64,000 nucleotides of DNA from Bufo bufo (GCF_905171765.1 NC_053390.1:583508471-583572470); one strand, 5' to 3'; shown: positions 20,511 through 32,498, numbered from the stretch's first letter. The notes: generated by a model not told the origin, from the sequence alone. Numbers and translations: made by a program.

Positions 20511-20690
20511 GGGAGATTTATCAAACTGGTGTAAAGTACAACTAGCTTAGTTGCCCATAGCAACCAATCAGATCCCACCTTTTATTTTCCAAAGTTGCTG
20601 TCCAAATTGAAAGGTGGAATCTGATTGATTGCTATGGGCAACTAAGCCAGTTCTACTTTACATCAGTTTGATAAATCTCTCCCTATGTGA
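20511..20690. mobile_element. Palindromic miniature element, about 180 bases
   Basis: The left arm GGGAGATTTATCAAACTGGT and the right arm CAGTTTGATAAATCTCTCCC are complementary over about 80 bases, including TTAGTTGCCCATAGCAACCA with CTATGGGCAACTAAGCCAG. It is a very common frog miniature element. No coding capacity. Confidence 0.85.
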
Positions 20691-21452
20691 ATCTCTCCCT
20701 ATTCGAGTCGCAAATAATCACGGGTAAAACCTGCTTTCACTTTAACTTTTAGCTTCATTCATTGCATCCTGAGTTCTAACAGTGATATCTTCCCCTGTAC
20801 TGAACATATTGCTGTCATTCTGTTATTGTCTAAAAGCTTAGCATGCCATCTTTCAAACAATATAAATCACATATCTATAACTGGTACCAAACCAGAGATA
20901 TGAGAAGATAAAACAGACCCCCCCCCCCCTTCCCTCTTTCAGTCTGGAGGAGAATGAGGGTGCTAACATCCTTCAGGAGGAGAAAACAATAGTAAAATTA
21001 TATAAAAATCTGACATTATCATCACTGTAAGGACCCACATAATAAAATTATGTTATTTCTACAACACAGTGAACTCCGTAACAGAATTCCACAAAATAAT
21101 GTAAAAATTGCTGCCTTTTAATCTTTCCCCTAAAAATAAAATAATGATAGTTATTTAATATACTATATATACCCCAAAATGGTTCTTAAAAACCTACAAC
21201 TAATCCCACAAAATTAAAAAAATGTGGAAGAAAAAAATGTTGACTGCTAGAATACAAAGAGGGGAAATATTAATTAATTATGTCACTAAGGGGTTAAAAA
21301 TGCAATTGCATCCCCTGAGTTGTAAGCCAACAAGATTTACTGCAGACAGATAATAAAAATCTACAATAAAAAAAGGTGACATTTTTAAGGTGCCTAGGAG
21401 TACCAAATAATCTGCAAATGGTGAGTGGTTATTGTGCAGATTATGTGGACCA
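20691..21452. other. AT-rich stretch, nothing recognised
   Basis: No open frame with recognisable protein and no clear repeat structure, apart from a C-run (about 20920-20929). Part of it (about 21090-21290) may be a diverged interspersed repeat. Confidence 0.5.
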
Positions 21453-21772
21453 CAGGCGTAACTATAGGGGAAGCAGGGGAAGCGGCTGCTTTGGGGCCCT
21501 GACCCAGAAGGGGCCCATCCAGGAGGAGGAGGACTAAAGGATTTGTTCAGGGCCCTCTCAATAGTATTACACAATGAAATTATATACAGTGACAGTATAG
21601 ACAGTGTATAAAACAGATGGAACAGCTGCGGCCCTGGTCTGAGAGAGCGATCTTTACTAGCCACAGGAATGGGGGCGGCATGAAAGGAAGGGGTTGCAAA
21701 AAAATTACTGGAGAAGGGGGGCCCCACTCAAAAATTTGCTGTGGGGCCCAGTCATTTCTAGCTACGCCACTG
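21453..21772. mobile_element. Miniature element with CAG-GGCGTAACTA termini, 320 bases
   Basis: The left end CAGGCGTAACTATAGG and the right end CTAGCTACGCCACTG form an imperfect terminal inverted repeat. The sub-terminal regions carry GGGGCCC-rich motifs (TTTGGGGCCCTGACC; GTGGGGCCCAGTC). An open reverse frame across it (21727-21278) has no recognisable domain and is taken as chance. Confidence 0.65.
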
Positions 21773-21879
21773 ATTTCGACTATTGGTAGGGTTTTATTAC
21801 CTTTTCTTCTCATAGTATAAATATGAGACACACTTCGACCTCTGAAATGACAAATATCTTGAATAAACCTTGGGTTAAG

Positions 21880-22363
21880 GATTGCTACCTCTCTTATTCA
21901 CCTTTTGCATGCAGGGTGAGCATTTTGATCCAAAAAGCATTAGTATAGTAGATTTGTAGGGTAGCAAGGTTTGTGTGAAGGGGTTAGAATGACACTGGTG
22001 GCAATGTATGTTCCACTAGTATTCTACTCCTCTGTCCTAATAAATATAAAAAACTTGATTATTGGTCATTATGAAAGACCACTGTTGTTGTTGGGTGATT
22101 TTAAAAGTGTTCCAGGCAATAATTTGGAGAGGGGGTTCTGGAATTTGGGGGCAGGCCTTAACTATGTTTGGTAGGTTGCTTTGTGACTTGGCTTGGCCAG
22201 ACAGTTGGAGAGAACTGAATCCCGGGAAACTGATTTTTTATTTTAATTTTTCTTCTTCATATAATCAATTCCTTGTGTAAAATTGATCTAGATTTTGTTA
22301 ACAATGCTATGTTTTCTAGATTGGAAAAGTTTAAATACAATGCATATATACATACCCCCATCT
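21880..22363 (+). pseudogene. L1-A endonuclease domain remnant
   Basis: The translation around 21890-22170 gives YSPFACRVSILIQKAL, then LVAMYVPLVFYSS and LLLLGDFKSVPG. The latter corresponds to the GDFN motif of APE-type LINE endonucleases, with the catalytic Asn changed to Lys. Two frame changes are visible. The tail (LNPGKLIFYF, about 22200) matches the end of the endonuclease region. The preserved Asp and surrounding hydrophobic strand are enough for a family call, but the enzyme is dead. Confidence 0.65.
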
Positions 22364-22367
22364 TTAA

Positions 22368-23328
22368 AGGGGTTGTCTCACTTCAGCAAATGGCATTTAT
22401 CATGTAGACAATGTTAATACAAGGCACTTACTAATGTATTGTTATTATCCATATTGCTTCCTTTGCTGGCTGGATTCATTTTTCCATCACATTATACACT
22501 GCTCGTTTCCATGGTTACAACCACCCTACAATCCAGCAGCGGTGGACATGCTTGCACACAATAGGAAAAAACGCCGGCCAGGCTCGGGGAACAGGTGAAT
22601 CCCCCAGTGGGCCCCCACCCCCTGCACAAGTGACACATGGTACAGTAGACTGATTGCACTGCATACCGAGAGGCATCATGCAGCATCTCAACCAGCCAAT
22701 GCATCATAGAAAATCATCTAGATTATCCAAAAAACTATGCAGTTTATTATTTTCAATGCAACAGGTAGACTAAGATAACTTCTAGATACAGGGGCAGGTC
22801 AGACAATGCTCTCTTTCTCCAGGGACCTGTTTTCTTAAAGTTGCGTGAGCAAGCGTTCCTGGCTCATATTGCTAAGAGAGCCCTAGTTCAGTGCTAAAGT
22901 CAATCAACAGGATACTGGTAGGCTCTCCAGGACAGAACAGTCGGATGCACAGGCAAGGCAGTGGCTAGTACTGAAGAAAGTTTTGGTGCACTTTTAGGAA
23001 TTTACAAATGGGGCTCAGATAATATTTACATGTTGAAATACAGTAGGCCTCCAGAATGAATTGTAGTGGTGGGTTGTATGCATCTAAGTCTGTCACTGGC
23101 CTCTCTAGTGGCCAAGGACAGTTGGAACATGCATAGGCACACATAGGTCACCTCATGTATGTTCTGCAGCCCTGATCGTGACCCCTGAAATAAGCAGTGT
23201 ATAATGCGATGGAAAAATGAATCCAGCCAGCAAAGGAGGCAATATGGACAATCACAGTACATTAGTAAGTGCCTTGTATTAACTCTGCCTACATAATAAA
23301 TACCATTTGCTAAAGTGAGACAACCCCT
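22368..23328. mobile_element. TTAA-flanked piggyBac-like miniature element with 0.7 kb cargo
   Basis: Identical termini, AGGGGTTGTCTCAC on both strands, are flanked by TTAA at 22364-22367 and 23329-23332. Inverted arms extend about 140 bases (for example CTTTGCTGGCTGGATTCATT at the left with its complement at the right). The interior (about 22530-23180) is not an inverted repeat and contains no recognisable protein. L1-A is interrupted exactly here. Confidence 0.8.
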
Positions 23329-23332
23329 TTAA

Positions 23333-24141
23333 GATTAATCCAGGTTGGCTTCCTTTAATAGAGTTGGATAACCTGTTTGGATGTTAATAGGTGCTCTGCT
23401 TCTAAGGTAATGGTGTGGGAAACATTAAAAACATTAAAAGGGGAGTTTATTTTAAGGAAATGCAATCATTAGAAAAGGTTTTTTGTTTGCAGCAGGATAA
23501 CTATATTGATCTTATAAAACTAACCTTGAAGCAAAATATGTTAGAACAGGTTGCATCGAGCTCAAGAGGCATACTCTAAGTTTCTTTTGCAAGAAACTAG
23601 AGAGAGACATTAGGGTCCAATATACATGAGTTTTAGTGAGGTAGGACACCCAGGTAAATTACTGGGTAATGTGATTAAATGCCAAAATGGAGGATATTCC
23701 CTAAATAAAAAATAGAAACAGCTTTTTGTTTATTAACCCAGTCTCCATTAATAATATTTTTAGGGACTAAATCTCAGACTACTGCATCTGAAAAAGATGC
23801 ATTTGTAGCTCGATTTCTCAAAGGAGGAGACAAATTATTAGGGTATCCTATTATCTACTGGAGCTTAGCAAGGCTAATAATAATCTCATTCATTCCAAAA
23901 GCTGAGATCCATGGTCACTTATTAATGCCAATGTCAAGATGCTGGCTAAAGTCCTGGTCAGTCACTTGCCAATGGCTATTTCTTCTATCGTTCATAGCAA
24001 TCAGGTGGGCATTATGTCAAATAAATCGATTGGTCTAAATATGAAGTATTTATTTATTTTTCTTCAATTGCATGATGCCTTTGGGTGTTATTGTGATTGT
24101 ATGGTGACTGAAAAGACTGCTCGATTTTGTCACTGGATATA
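23333..24141 (+). pseudogene. L1-A reverse transcriptase, first part
   Basis: Decayed ORF2 with a recognisable RT segment near 23890-24050: INANVKMLAKVLVSHLP, then IVHSNQVGIMSNKS, equivalent to the RPISL-N-D-K-ILAK and QAGF blocks of L1-like RT. Upstream sequence (23450-23780) preserves fragments of the linker between endonuclease and RT. Several stops and shifts are present. It is interrupted at 24141 by Tc1-A and resumes at 28872. Confidence 0.7.
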
Positions 24142-24786
24142 TAGTGCATTGAAAAAATATTCATACCCCTTGAACTTTTCAAAAATTGTTTTACATTACA
24201 CCCTCAAACTTTAATGTATTTTATTTGGATTTTATGTGATAGACCAAACAGAGTAGCAAGTATGTGTGAAGTGAAAAGAAAATGACACATGGCTTTAAAA
24301 ATTCTTAACAAATAAAAATTTGGAATGTGTGACATGCATTTGTACCATCTTTTGCTGCAAATATAGCTGTAAATCTTTTGAGTTATGTCTCTACCAGCTT
24401 TGCAAGTCTAGAGGCTGACATTTTTGCCCATTCTTCCTTGCAAAATAGCTCAAGCTCAGTGAGATTTGATTGGTATCATCTGTGAATAGCACTTTTCAAG
24501 TCCACTAATTCTGGGATTTTGGTCTGGACTGGACTTTGGCTGGGTAATTCCAAGACATGAATATGCTTTGATCTAAACCATTCCATTGTAGCACTGGCTG
24601 TATGTTTAGGGTTGTTGTCCTACTGGAAGTTGACCCTCTGCCCCAGTTTCAACCAGGTTTTCCTCCAGGATTGCGCTGTATTTGGCTACATCCAACTTCC
24701 CATCAACTGTGACCAGCTTCCCCTTCCCTGCAGAAAAGCATCTCAAAGCATGATGCTGCCACCACCATGTTTGATCGTGGGGATGG

Positions 24787-25315
24787 TGTCACGGATGGTG
24801 TTGCAGAAAACAAGAAGTAACAAATAAAGATCCGACTGACTTGATCCAAAACTAAGGAACAAAAGGGTGAGCCCTATTAAAGCCCTAGAGCTCTCCCTGG
24901 CTGCTCAGCCCATGCAAAGATCTCAATTATAGAAAGTTGCATGTCCACGTACCTCAACTGTGTGACACCTGAACACCCTATAATAGTGAGGGGACACGAC
25001 CACCGGCTCCCTACACTAAATACGGAGGGAGTCAGGGTCACCTAGGATCAAGCCAACAGGAAAACACTAATACAGAAATAGACTTATCTTGAGGAACCAG
25101 CAGTAGCAACTTCAAGCAGTGAACAGAATCCAGGAAGTAGTATAAACCGCAAAGTGAAGCAGTATGGGAGGAGATATATAGGGAGGCAATCACTGCTAAT
25201 AGATGACAGCTGGGAGACGGAGAAGAGATTTCAAAGCGAAAGCAAAACAAAAGAACATTATGCAGGAGGTACTGAAGAACGTCTATCAGAACTTCTCAGA
25301 GATCTGGTGGTGACA
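24787..25315 (-). mobile_element. Solo LTR of the Gypsy-1 family, 529 bases
   Basis: It starts TGTCACGG and ends GGTGACA, and carries a perfect 5-base duplication GATGG on both sides (24782-24786 and 25316-25320). Its reverse complement matches the 3' LTR of Gypsy-1 (43799-44327), which has exactly the same length (529). Shared blocks include GGTGACCCTGACTCC and CCCTCACTATTATAGGG. It arose by recombination between two LTRs, which deleted the internal region. Confidence 0.9.
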
Positions 25316-25456
25316 GATGGTGTGTTGAGGGTGATGTGCAGTGATAGTTTTCCACCACATATAATGTTTTGCATTTAGGCCAAAAAGTTCAACCAGAGCA
25401 CCTACATCCACATGCTTGCTGTGTCAGCCTACATGGATTATGGCAAACTGCAAATG

Positions 25457-28170
25457 GAAAGCCCACACTCCGGGAATATATAAGTGAGGGACATGAACAT
25501 GTGGAGTCACTGTGGGTAGAGATACATGGAGCTAAAAACAATAATAAATTGCTAATAGGAGTTTACTATAAACCACCTAATATACCAGAGTCCACAGAAA
25601 ATCTACTACTAAACCAGATAGACAAGGCAGCAAATCATAATGAGGTGGTTATTATGGGGGACTTCAACTACCCAGATATAGACTGGGAAACTGAAACTTG
25701 TATATCTCATAAAGGAAACACGTTCTTGGCAATAACCAAAGACAATTGCCTCTCCCAACTGGTTCAGGACCTGACTAGAGGGATGTCAATACTGGACTTA
25801 GTATTAACCAATAGGCCTGACAGAACAACAGACGTGCAGGTTGGGGGACACTTGGGAAATAATGACCATAAAGTAATAACCTTCCAATTATCATTCAAAA
25901 GAGCGTTTCTACAGGGAGGAACAAAAATACCAAACTTCAAAAAAGCTAAATTTAGCCAACTAAGAGAGGCCATAGGCCTAACTAACTGGGACAAAGTCCT
26001 CAAAAATAAAAATACAGCCACAAAATGGGATATCTTTAAAAGCATCCTAAAATCTCATTGTGAGAGGTACATACCGTATGGGAATAAAAGGTTAAGGAAC
26101 AAAAAGAAACCAATGTGGATAAATAGAAAAAATAAATGACAAAAAGAAAGCATATAAATCACTAAAACAGGAGGGTTGCACGGAAGCACTGAAAAACTAT
26201 AAGGAAAAAAATAGAACATGTAAAAAGCAAATAAAAGTGGCCAAACTAGAGACTGAGAGTTTAATTGCCAAAGAGAGTAAAACTAACCCTAAAATGTTCT
26301 TCAATTATATAAATGTTAAAAAGTATAAATCTGAAGGTGTCGGCCCTTTAAAGAGTAATGAGGGGGGATTCGCAGAGAGCAACGAGGAGAAAGCAAAGCT
26401 GTTAAATATTTTTTTCTCCAATATATTTACTGAGGAAAATAAACTGTCAGATGAAATGCTGAATGTAAAAATAAATTCCCCATTAAAAGTGTCCTGTCTG
26501 ACTCAGGAAGAAGTACATCAGTGACTTAAAAAGATTAAAATAGACAAATCTCCAGGACTGGATGGCATACACCCCTGTAGGGAATTAAGTAATGTCATAG
26601 CCAGACCCTTATTTCTGATATTTGCAGACTCTATACTGACAGGGAATGTCCCACAGGATTGGCGCATAGCAAATGTGTTGCCAATATTCAAAAAGGGTCC
26701 AAAAACAGAGCCTGGAAACTATAGGCCGGTAGGTTTAACATCTGTTATGGGTAAACTGTTTGAAGGTTTTCTAAGATGCTATCTTAAAGCATCTCAACGG
26801 AAATAAGCAAATAACACCATATCAGCATGGCTTCATGAGGGATCGGTCATGCCAAACTAATTGAATCAGTTTCTATGAGGAGGTAAGTTCTAGACTTGAC
26901 AGCGGCGAATCAATGGATGACGTATATCTGGACTTCTCCAAAGCATTTGATACTGTACCACATGAAAGGTTAGTATATAAAATGAGAATGCTCGGACTGG
27001 GAGAAAATGTCTGTATGTGGGTAAGTAACTGGCTGAGTGATAGAAAACATAGTGTGGTTATTAACGGTACACACTCAGATTGGGTCACTGTCACTAATGG
27101 GGTGCCTCAGGGTTGGTATTGGGCCCTATTCTCTTAAATATATTTATTAATGATCTTGTAGAAGGATTGCATAGTAAAATATCAATTTTCACAGATGACA
27201 CTAAACTGTCAGAGGGATCTGGATAGATTGGAGGCTTGGGCATATAAGTGGCAGATGAGGTTTAACACTGACAAATGTAAAGTTATGCACATGGGAAGGA
27301 ATAATGCAAGTCACCCGTACATACTAAATGGTAAAACACTCGGTAACACTGACATGGAAAAGGATCTAGGAATTTTAATAAACAGCAAACTAAGCTGCAA
27401 AAACCAGTGTCAAGCAGCTGCTGCCATGGCCAATAAGATAATGGGTTGCATCAAAAGGGGCATAGATGCCCGTGATAAGAACATAGTCCTCCCACTTTAC
27501 AAATCGCTAGTCAGACCACACATGGAGTACTGTGTACAGTTCTGGGCTCCTGTGAACAAGGCAGACATAGCAGAGCTGGAGAGGGTCCAGAGGTGGGCAA
27601 CTAAAGTAATAACTGGAATGGGGCAACTACAATACCCTGAAAGATGATCAAAATTAGGGTTATTCACTTTAGAAAAAAGACTACTGAGGGGAGATCTAAT
27701 TATTATGTATAAATATATCAGGGGTCAGTACAGAGATCTATCCCATCATCTATTTATCCCCAGGACTGTGACTGTGATGAGGGGACATCCTCTGCGTCTA
27801 GAGGAAAGAAGGTTTGTACACAAACATAGAAGAGGATTCTTTACGGTAAGAACAGTCAGACTATGGAACTCTGCCTGAGGAGGTGATGATGGTGAGTACA
27901 ATAAAGGAATTCAAGAGGGGCCTGGATGTATTTCTGGAGTGTAATAATATTATAGGCTATAGCTACTAGAGAGGGGTCGTTGATCCAGGAAGTTATTCTG
28001 ATTGCCTGATTGGAGTCGGGAAGGAATTTTTTTATTCCCCTAAAGTGGGGAAAATTGGCTTCTACCTCACAGGTATTTTTTTGCCCTCTTCTGGTTCAAT
28101 TTGCAGGATGACAGGCCGAACTGGATGAACAAATGTGTTTTTATTTACTTATGTACTATGTTACTATGTT
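25457..28170 (+). pseudogene. CR1-like LINE A (5' truncated) inserted in Tc1-A
   Basis: The fragment begins inside the endonuclease: ESLWVEIHG, LLIGVYYKPPN, VVIMGDFNYPDIDW (the GDFN motif is intact), then ILDLVLTN and GNNDHKVI. The reverse transcriptase follows: DWRIANVLPIFKKG, then GNYRPVGLTSV, DVYLDFSKAFDTVPHERL, NGVPQG, and FTDDTKLS for the FADD box (both Asp kept). Next come WQMRFNTDKCKVMHMG and VRPHMEYCVQFWAP. Stops and shifts lie near 26140, 26524, 26800, 27135, 27230 and 27648. The 3' end carries an ACTATGTT repeat (about 28152-28172), as usual for CR1/L2-group tails. Tc1 sequence resumes directly at 28171. Confidence 0.9.
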
Positions 28171-28871
28171 ACTTCTTATGGCTTGCCACTCTTCCATAAA
28201 GACTAGATTTGTGGAGTACATGAGTAATAGTTGTCCTGTGGATCTCTGAAGCTCTTCCAGAGTAACCATGGACCTCTTGGCTGCTTCTCTAATTAGAGCT
28301 CTCCTTGCCTGTGCTGTCAGTTTAGGTGGGCGGCCATGTCTTTGTAGGTTTGCAGTTGCGCCATTATCCTTCCATTTTAGGAGATTGAACAGTGCTGTGT
28401 GAGATTTTCATAGCGTGGGATTTTTTTTTATATAACCTAAACCTGCTGTACACTTCTCCACAACTTTATCCCTGACCTGTCTGGTATGTTCCTTGGTTTT
28501 CATGGAGCTGTTTGATCACTAATGTTCTCTAACAAACCTCTAAGGCCTTCACAGAACAGCTGTAGTTATACTGAGAATATATTACACACAGGTGGACTCT
28601 ATTTACTAATTAGGTGACTTCTGAAAGCAATTGGTCACACTGGATTTTATTTGGGAGTATTAGAGTACAAGGGGCTGATTACCAATGCACGCCACACTGT
28701 TCAGAGTTTTATTTATTACAAATTTTGAAAACCGTGTATCATTTTCTTTTCACTTCACACATACTTTGTGTTTGTCTATTAGATAAAATCTGAATAAAAT
28801 ACATTTTAGATTGTGGGTGTAAAAAATGTGGAAAAGTTCAAGCGGTATGAATACTTTTTTAAGGCACTGTA

Positions 28872-29543
28872 TGAAAGGCCTTTGGCAGTGTTGAATGGTT
28901 GTTTTTGTGCAAGGTTCTGGAACGCTTTGGTTTTCCGCTGAAGTTTATTAGATGGGTGAAAATAAATTTTTAGCCTGCTGCCTGAGTTAAGACTAATTGA
29001 GAATTGTCATCTTTATTTAGCCTGCAGCGGCATACCAGACAGGGATGTCCTCTACCCCATTGCTCTTTTCTATAATTTTAAAGCCCCTAATGACTGCATT
29101 TCAAGTGGATAGACACGTAAGGGGTTTTGACTATGATGGGTCAATGGAAAAGACTTCTCTTTATGTGAACAATGCTATTGTTTAAAAATATACATCGGGC
29201 ATAATGGGGCATATTCTGTCTAAACTGGAGATTGGACAGTTCTCTAGACTTAAAATAAACATAAATAAATCTATTTTGAATCCCTTCGATTTTTTTGAAC
29301 ATTCTGGGAATTCCTTAGAATTACATGTGGTTCAGTCTGCGGACAATTTTAAATATTTGGGTTTATTTATTAGTAATAACCTGTCTGAATATATCTCTTT
29401 AAATCTCCTTCCAGTGTTAGCTGATATACGTAGGAAGGTTAAAATATGCATGGTTGATAGGTTGGCCTTGATCAACATCATTATCCTGCCATGGCTTTTG
29501 CATATTCTGTCGAATTCCCTGGTCGAGATTAATGAAGGTGTCT
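28872..29543 (+). pseudogene. L1-A reverse transcriptase, second part
   Basis: Continuation of L1-A after Tc1-A. The sequence at 28872-29200 contains decayed AFGSVEWLFL, GFPLKFIRWV and RQGCPL (the catalytic FADD region near 29160 is unrecognisable). From 29204 an open stretch gives FSRLKININKSIL, then NFKYLGLFISNNLSEY and LALINIIILPWLLHI, matching the post-RT part of L1-like ORF2. It is interrupted by the TTAA insertion at 29544-29547 and resumes at 32584. Confidence 0.75.
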
Positions 29544-30756
29544 TTAACCCCTTTAGGACCCTGACATTTTTCACCTTAAGGACCAGGCCATTTTTTGCAA
29601 ATCTGACCAGTGTCACTTTATGTGGTGATAACTTTAAAACACTTTTACTTATCCAGGCCATTCTGAGATTGTTTTCTTGTCACATATTGTACTTCATGAC
29701 AGTGGTAAAATTTAGTAAAAATAAAAATAAAATTATTTATAAAATAAAATCTAAATTTACCAAAAATTTGGAAAAATTAGCAATTTTCCAAATTTCAATT
29801 TCTCTACTTTTATAATAGATAGTAATACCTCCAAAAAATTTTATTACTTTACATTCCCCATATGTCTACTTCATGTTTTAATCATTTTGTGAATGCCATT
29901 TTATTTTTTGAAGACGTTAGAAGGCTTAGAAGTTTAGAAGCAAATCTTGAAATTTCTCCGAAAATTTCTAAAACCCACCTTTTCAGGACCAGTTAAGGTC
30001 TGAAGTCACTATGTGAGGCTTACATAATTGAAACCACCCAAAAATGACCAAATTTTACAAACTACACACCTCAAGGTATTCAAAACTGATTTTACAAACT
30101 TTGCTAACCCTTTTTAAAATTAAAAAATCTGACTTTTTTGGCAGATTTTCCATTTTAATCCATTTTTTCCACTTACAAAGCAAGGGTTAACAGCCAAACA
30201 AAACTCATTATTTATGGCCCTAAATCTGTAGTTTACAGAAACACCCCATATGTGATCGTAAACTGTTGTACGGGCACATGGCAGGGCGCAGAAGGAAAGG
30301 AATGCCATATGGTTTTTGGCAGGCAGATTTTGCTGGACTGATTTTTTTACACCATGTTGAAGCCCCCCTGATGCACCCCTAGAGTAGAAACTCCCACAAA
30401 AGGACCCCATTTTAGAAACTACACCCCTTAAGGTATACAAAACTGATTTTACAAACTTTGTTAACCCATTAGGTGTTCCACTAGAATTAATGGAAAATAG
30501 AGATGACATTTCAGAATTTCACTTTTTTGGCAGATTTTCCATTTAAATCCATTTTTTCCACTTACAAAGCAAGGGTTAACAGCCAAACAAAACTCAATAT
30601 TTATGGCCCTGATTCTGTAGAAAGGAACGCCATACGGTTTTTGGAAGGCAGATTTTGCTGGACAGTTTTTTTGACACCATGTCCCATTTGAAGCTCTTTT
30701 GATGCACCCCTAGAGTAGAAACTCCAAAAAAGTTACCCCATTTTGGAAACTACAGG

Positions 30757-32000
30757 ATAAGGTGGCAGTTTTGTTGGTACTATTTTAGGGTAAATATGAT
30801 TTTTAGTTGCTCTATATTACACTTTTTGTGAGGCAAGGTAACAAGAAATAGCTGTTTTGGCACCGTTTTTAATTTTTGTTATTTACAACATTCATCTGAC
30901 AGGTTAGATCATGTGGTATTTTTATAGAGCAGGTTGTCACGGACGTGACAATGCCAAATAGGACTACTTTTTTTTGTTGTTTGTTTCAGTTTTACATAAC
31001 AAAGCATTTTTGAAAAAAAAAATATTTTTAGTGTAGTTTTATATTTTTTTTTGGGCGACTGTCTTGTGTAGGGGTTCATTTTTGTCGGGATGAGATGACA
31101 GTTTGATTGGTACTATTATAGGGTGCATATGACTTTTTGATCGCTTGCTATTACACTTTTTGCGATGTAAGGTGACAAAAAATGGCTTTTTTTACACCGT
31201 TTTTTTTTCCTGGTGTTAGGTCATGTGATATTTTTATAGAGCAGGTTATTACGGCGATATCTAATATGTTAACTTTTTTTATTTATGTAAGTTTTACACA
31301 ATGATTTCATTTTTGAAACAAAAAAATTCATGTTTTAGTGTCTCCATAGTCTGAGAGCCATAGTTTTTTCAGTTTTTGGGTGATTATCTTAGGTAGGGTG
31401 GATTTTTGTGGGATGAGATGACGGTTTGATTAGCACTATTTTGGTTTGCGTATGACTTCTTGATCGCTTGCTATTACACTTTTTGTTATGTAAGGTGACA
31501 AAAAATGGCTTTTTTTTACACCGTTTTTATTTTATTTTTTTACGGTATTCACCTGAGTGGTTAGGTCATGTGATATTGTTATAAAGCAGGTCATTGTGGA
31601 CGCAGCAATACCTAATATGTCTACTTTTTATTTATTTATGTAAGTTTTACACAATGATTTCATTTTTGGAAAAAAAAAAATCATGTTTTAGTGTCTCCAT
31701 AGTCTGAGAGCCATAGTTTTTTTCAGTTTTTGGGTGATTATCTTTGGTAGGGTATGATTTTTGCGGGATGAGATGACGGTTTGATTAGCACTATTTTGGG
31801 GTGCGTATGACTTTTTGATCGCTTGGTGTTGTACTTTTAGTGATGTAAGGTGACAAAAAGTTTTTTGTTTAGCACAGTTTTAATTTTTTTATTTTCAGGG
31901 TGTTCTTTTGAGGAGTTAGGTCACGTGATATGTTTATAGAGCCGGTCGATTCGGATGCGGCGATACCTAATATGTCTACTTTTCTTTTTTTCCCTATTTT
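30757..32000. repeat. About 325-350-base tandem repeat inside piggyBac-B
   Basis: Units marked by GATGACGGTTTGATTAGCAC and TGATCGCTTGCTATTACAC begin at about 30757, 31090, 31416 and 31768. Each also contains GGTCATGTGATATTTTTAT and CCTAATATGTCTACTTT. Four units are present, the first being the most diverged. AT-rich with no coding signal. Confidence 0.8.
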
Positions 32001-32202
32001 TTACAATGTTTTTTTTTTACTTTATTTGGGGAAAATTACATTTTGTTTGTTTTTTACTTGAAACTTTAATTTTTTTGGGGGGAAAACTTAATTTTTTCAA
32101 CTTTTGGGGGTCAGATCCCCTTTACAATGCATTCCAATACTTCTGTATTGGCATGCATTGGCTGTATAAGTAATACAGTGTGTATAACTCAAACAGCTTC
32201 CT

Positions 32203-32498
32203 GCCTGTGAGATCCAGGGGGCTGGATCTCACAGGCTCTCCACCGGAAGGCAGCCCGATGCCTAAGGAAGCCATCGGGCTGCCTTCCATGCCATTGGGTC
32301 CCCGTCACAGCAGCACGGGGACCCGATGGCAGCGCCGATCCTCGCCTCCTCGTCAGCGCTGACCGTGGCACATGAAGGGTTGATGCGCCGGCATCAGTGA
32401 TTTCACCGATCCTGGTGCATGCAGCAGGGGTCCGGCTATCAGTGACTGCCGGACCCCTGCCGTGAATCGGGCGGGTGCAGCTCCTGCACCCGCCCGAT
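32203..32498. repeat. Five consecutive hairpins near the right end of piggyBac-B
   Basis: Stems can be paired by eye: 32203-32217 with 32222-32236 (15/15, loop GGGG), 32245-32260 with 32272-32287 (16/16), 32291-32305 with 32315-32329 (14/15), 32424-32436 with 32448-32460 (13/13), and 32466-32480 with 32484-32498 (15/15, loop of 3). A direct repeat containing GTACATGTAC then CATGGGTC follows (about 32507-32528 and 32551-32570). There is no open frame of note. Confidence 0.9.

Larger units (their letters stand above)
24300..28503 (-). pseudogene. Tc1-A transposase relic (split by LTR and CR1 insertions)
   Basis: On the reverse strand the start ATG lies at 28503-28501 (MKTKEHTRQVRDKVVEKC). The N-terminal helix-turn-helix part continues to about 28175 (RHGRPPKLTAQARRALIREA, the GRP box of Tc1 transposases). 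After the CR1 insertion the sequence resumes at about 25456. After the solo LTR it runs from 24786 to about 24300, where the DD34E catalytic part lies in decayed form. Stops are visible early (near 28430). The normal length would be about 340 residues. It is inactive. Confidence 0.75.
24142..28869 (-). mobile_element. Tc1-like DNA transposon A with two nested insertions
   Basis: Terminal repeats of about 38 bases (right end on the reverse strand CAGTGCCTTAAAAAAGTATT; left end AGTGCATTGAAAAAATATTC) are flanked by TA on both sides (24140-24141 and 28870-28871), as for Tc1/mariner elements. The element lies inside L1-A. It is itself interrupted by a solo Gypsy LTR (24787-25315) and a CR1-like LINE (25457-28170). 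Without these it would be about 1.5 kb, the normal Tc1 size. Confidence 0.85.

Noticed and set aside
21278..21727. 149-codon reverse frame
   Set aside because: It crosses a miniature element boundary and has no domain.
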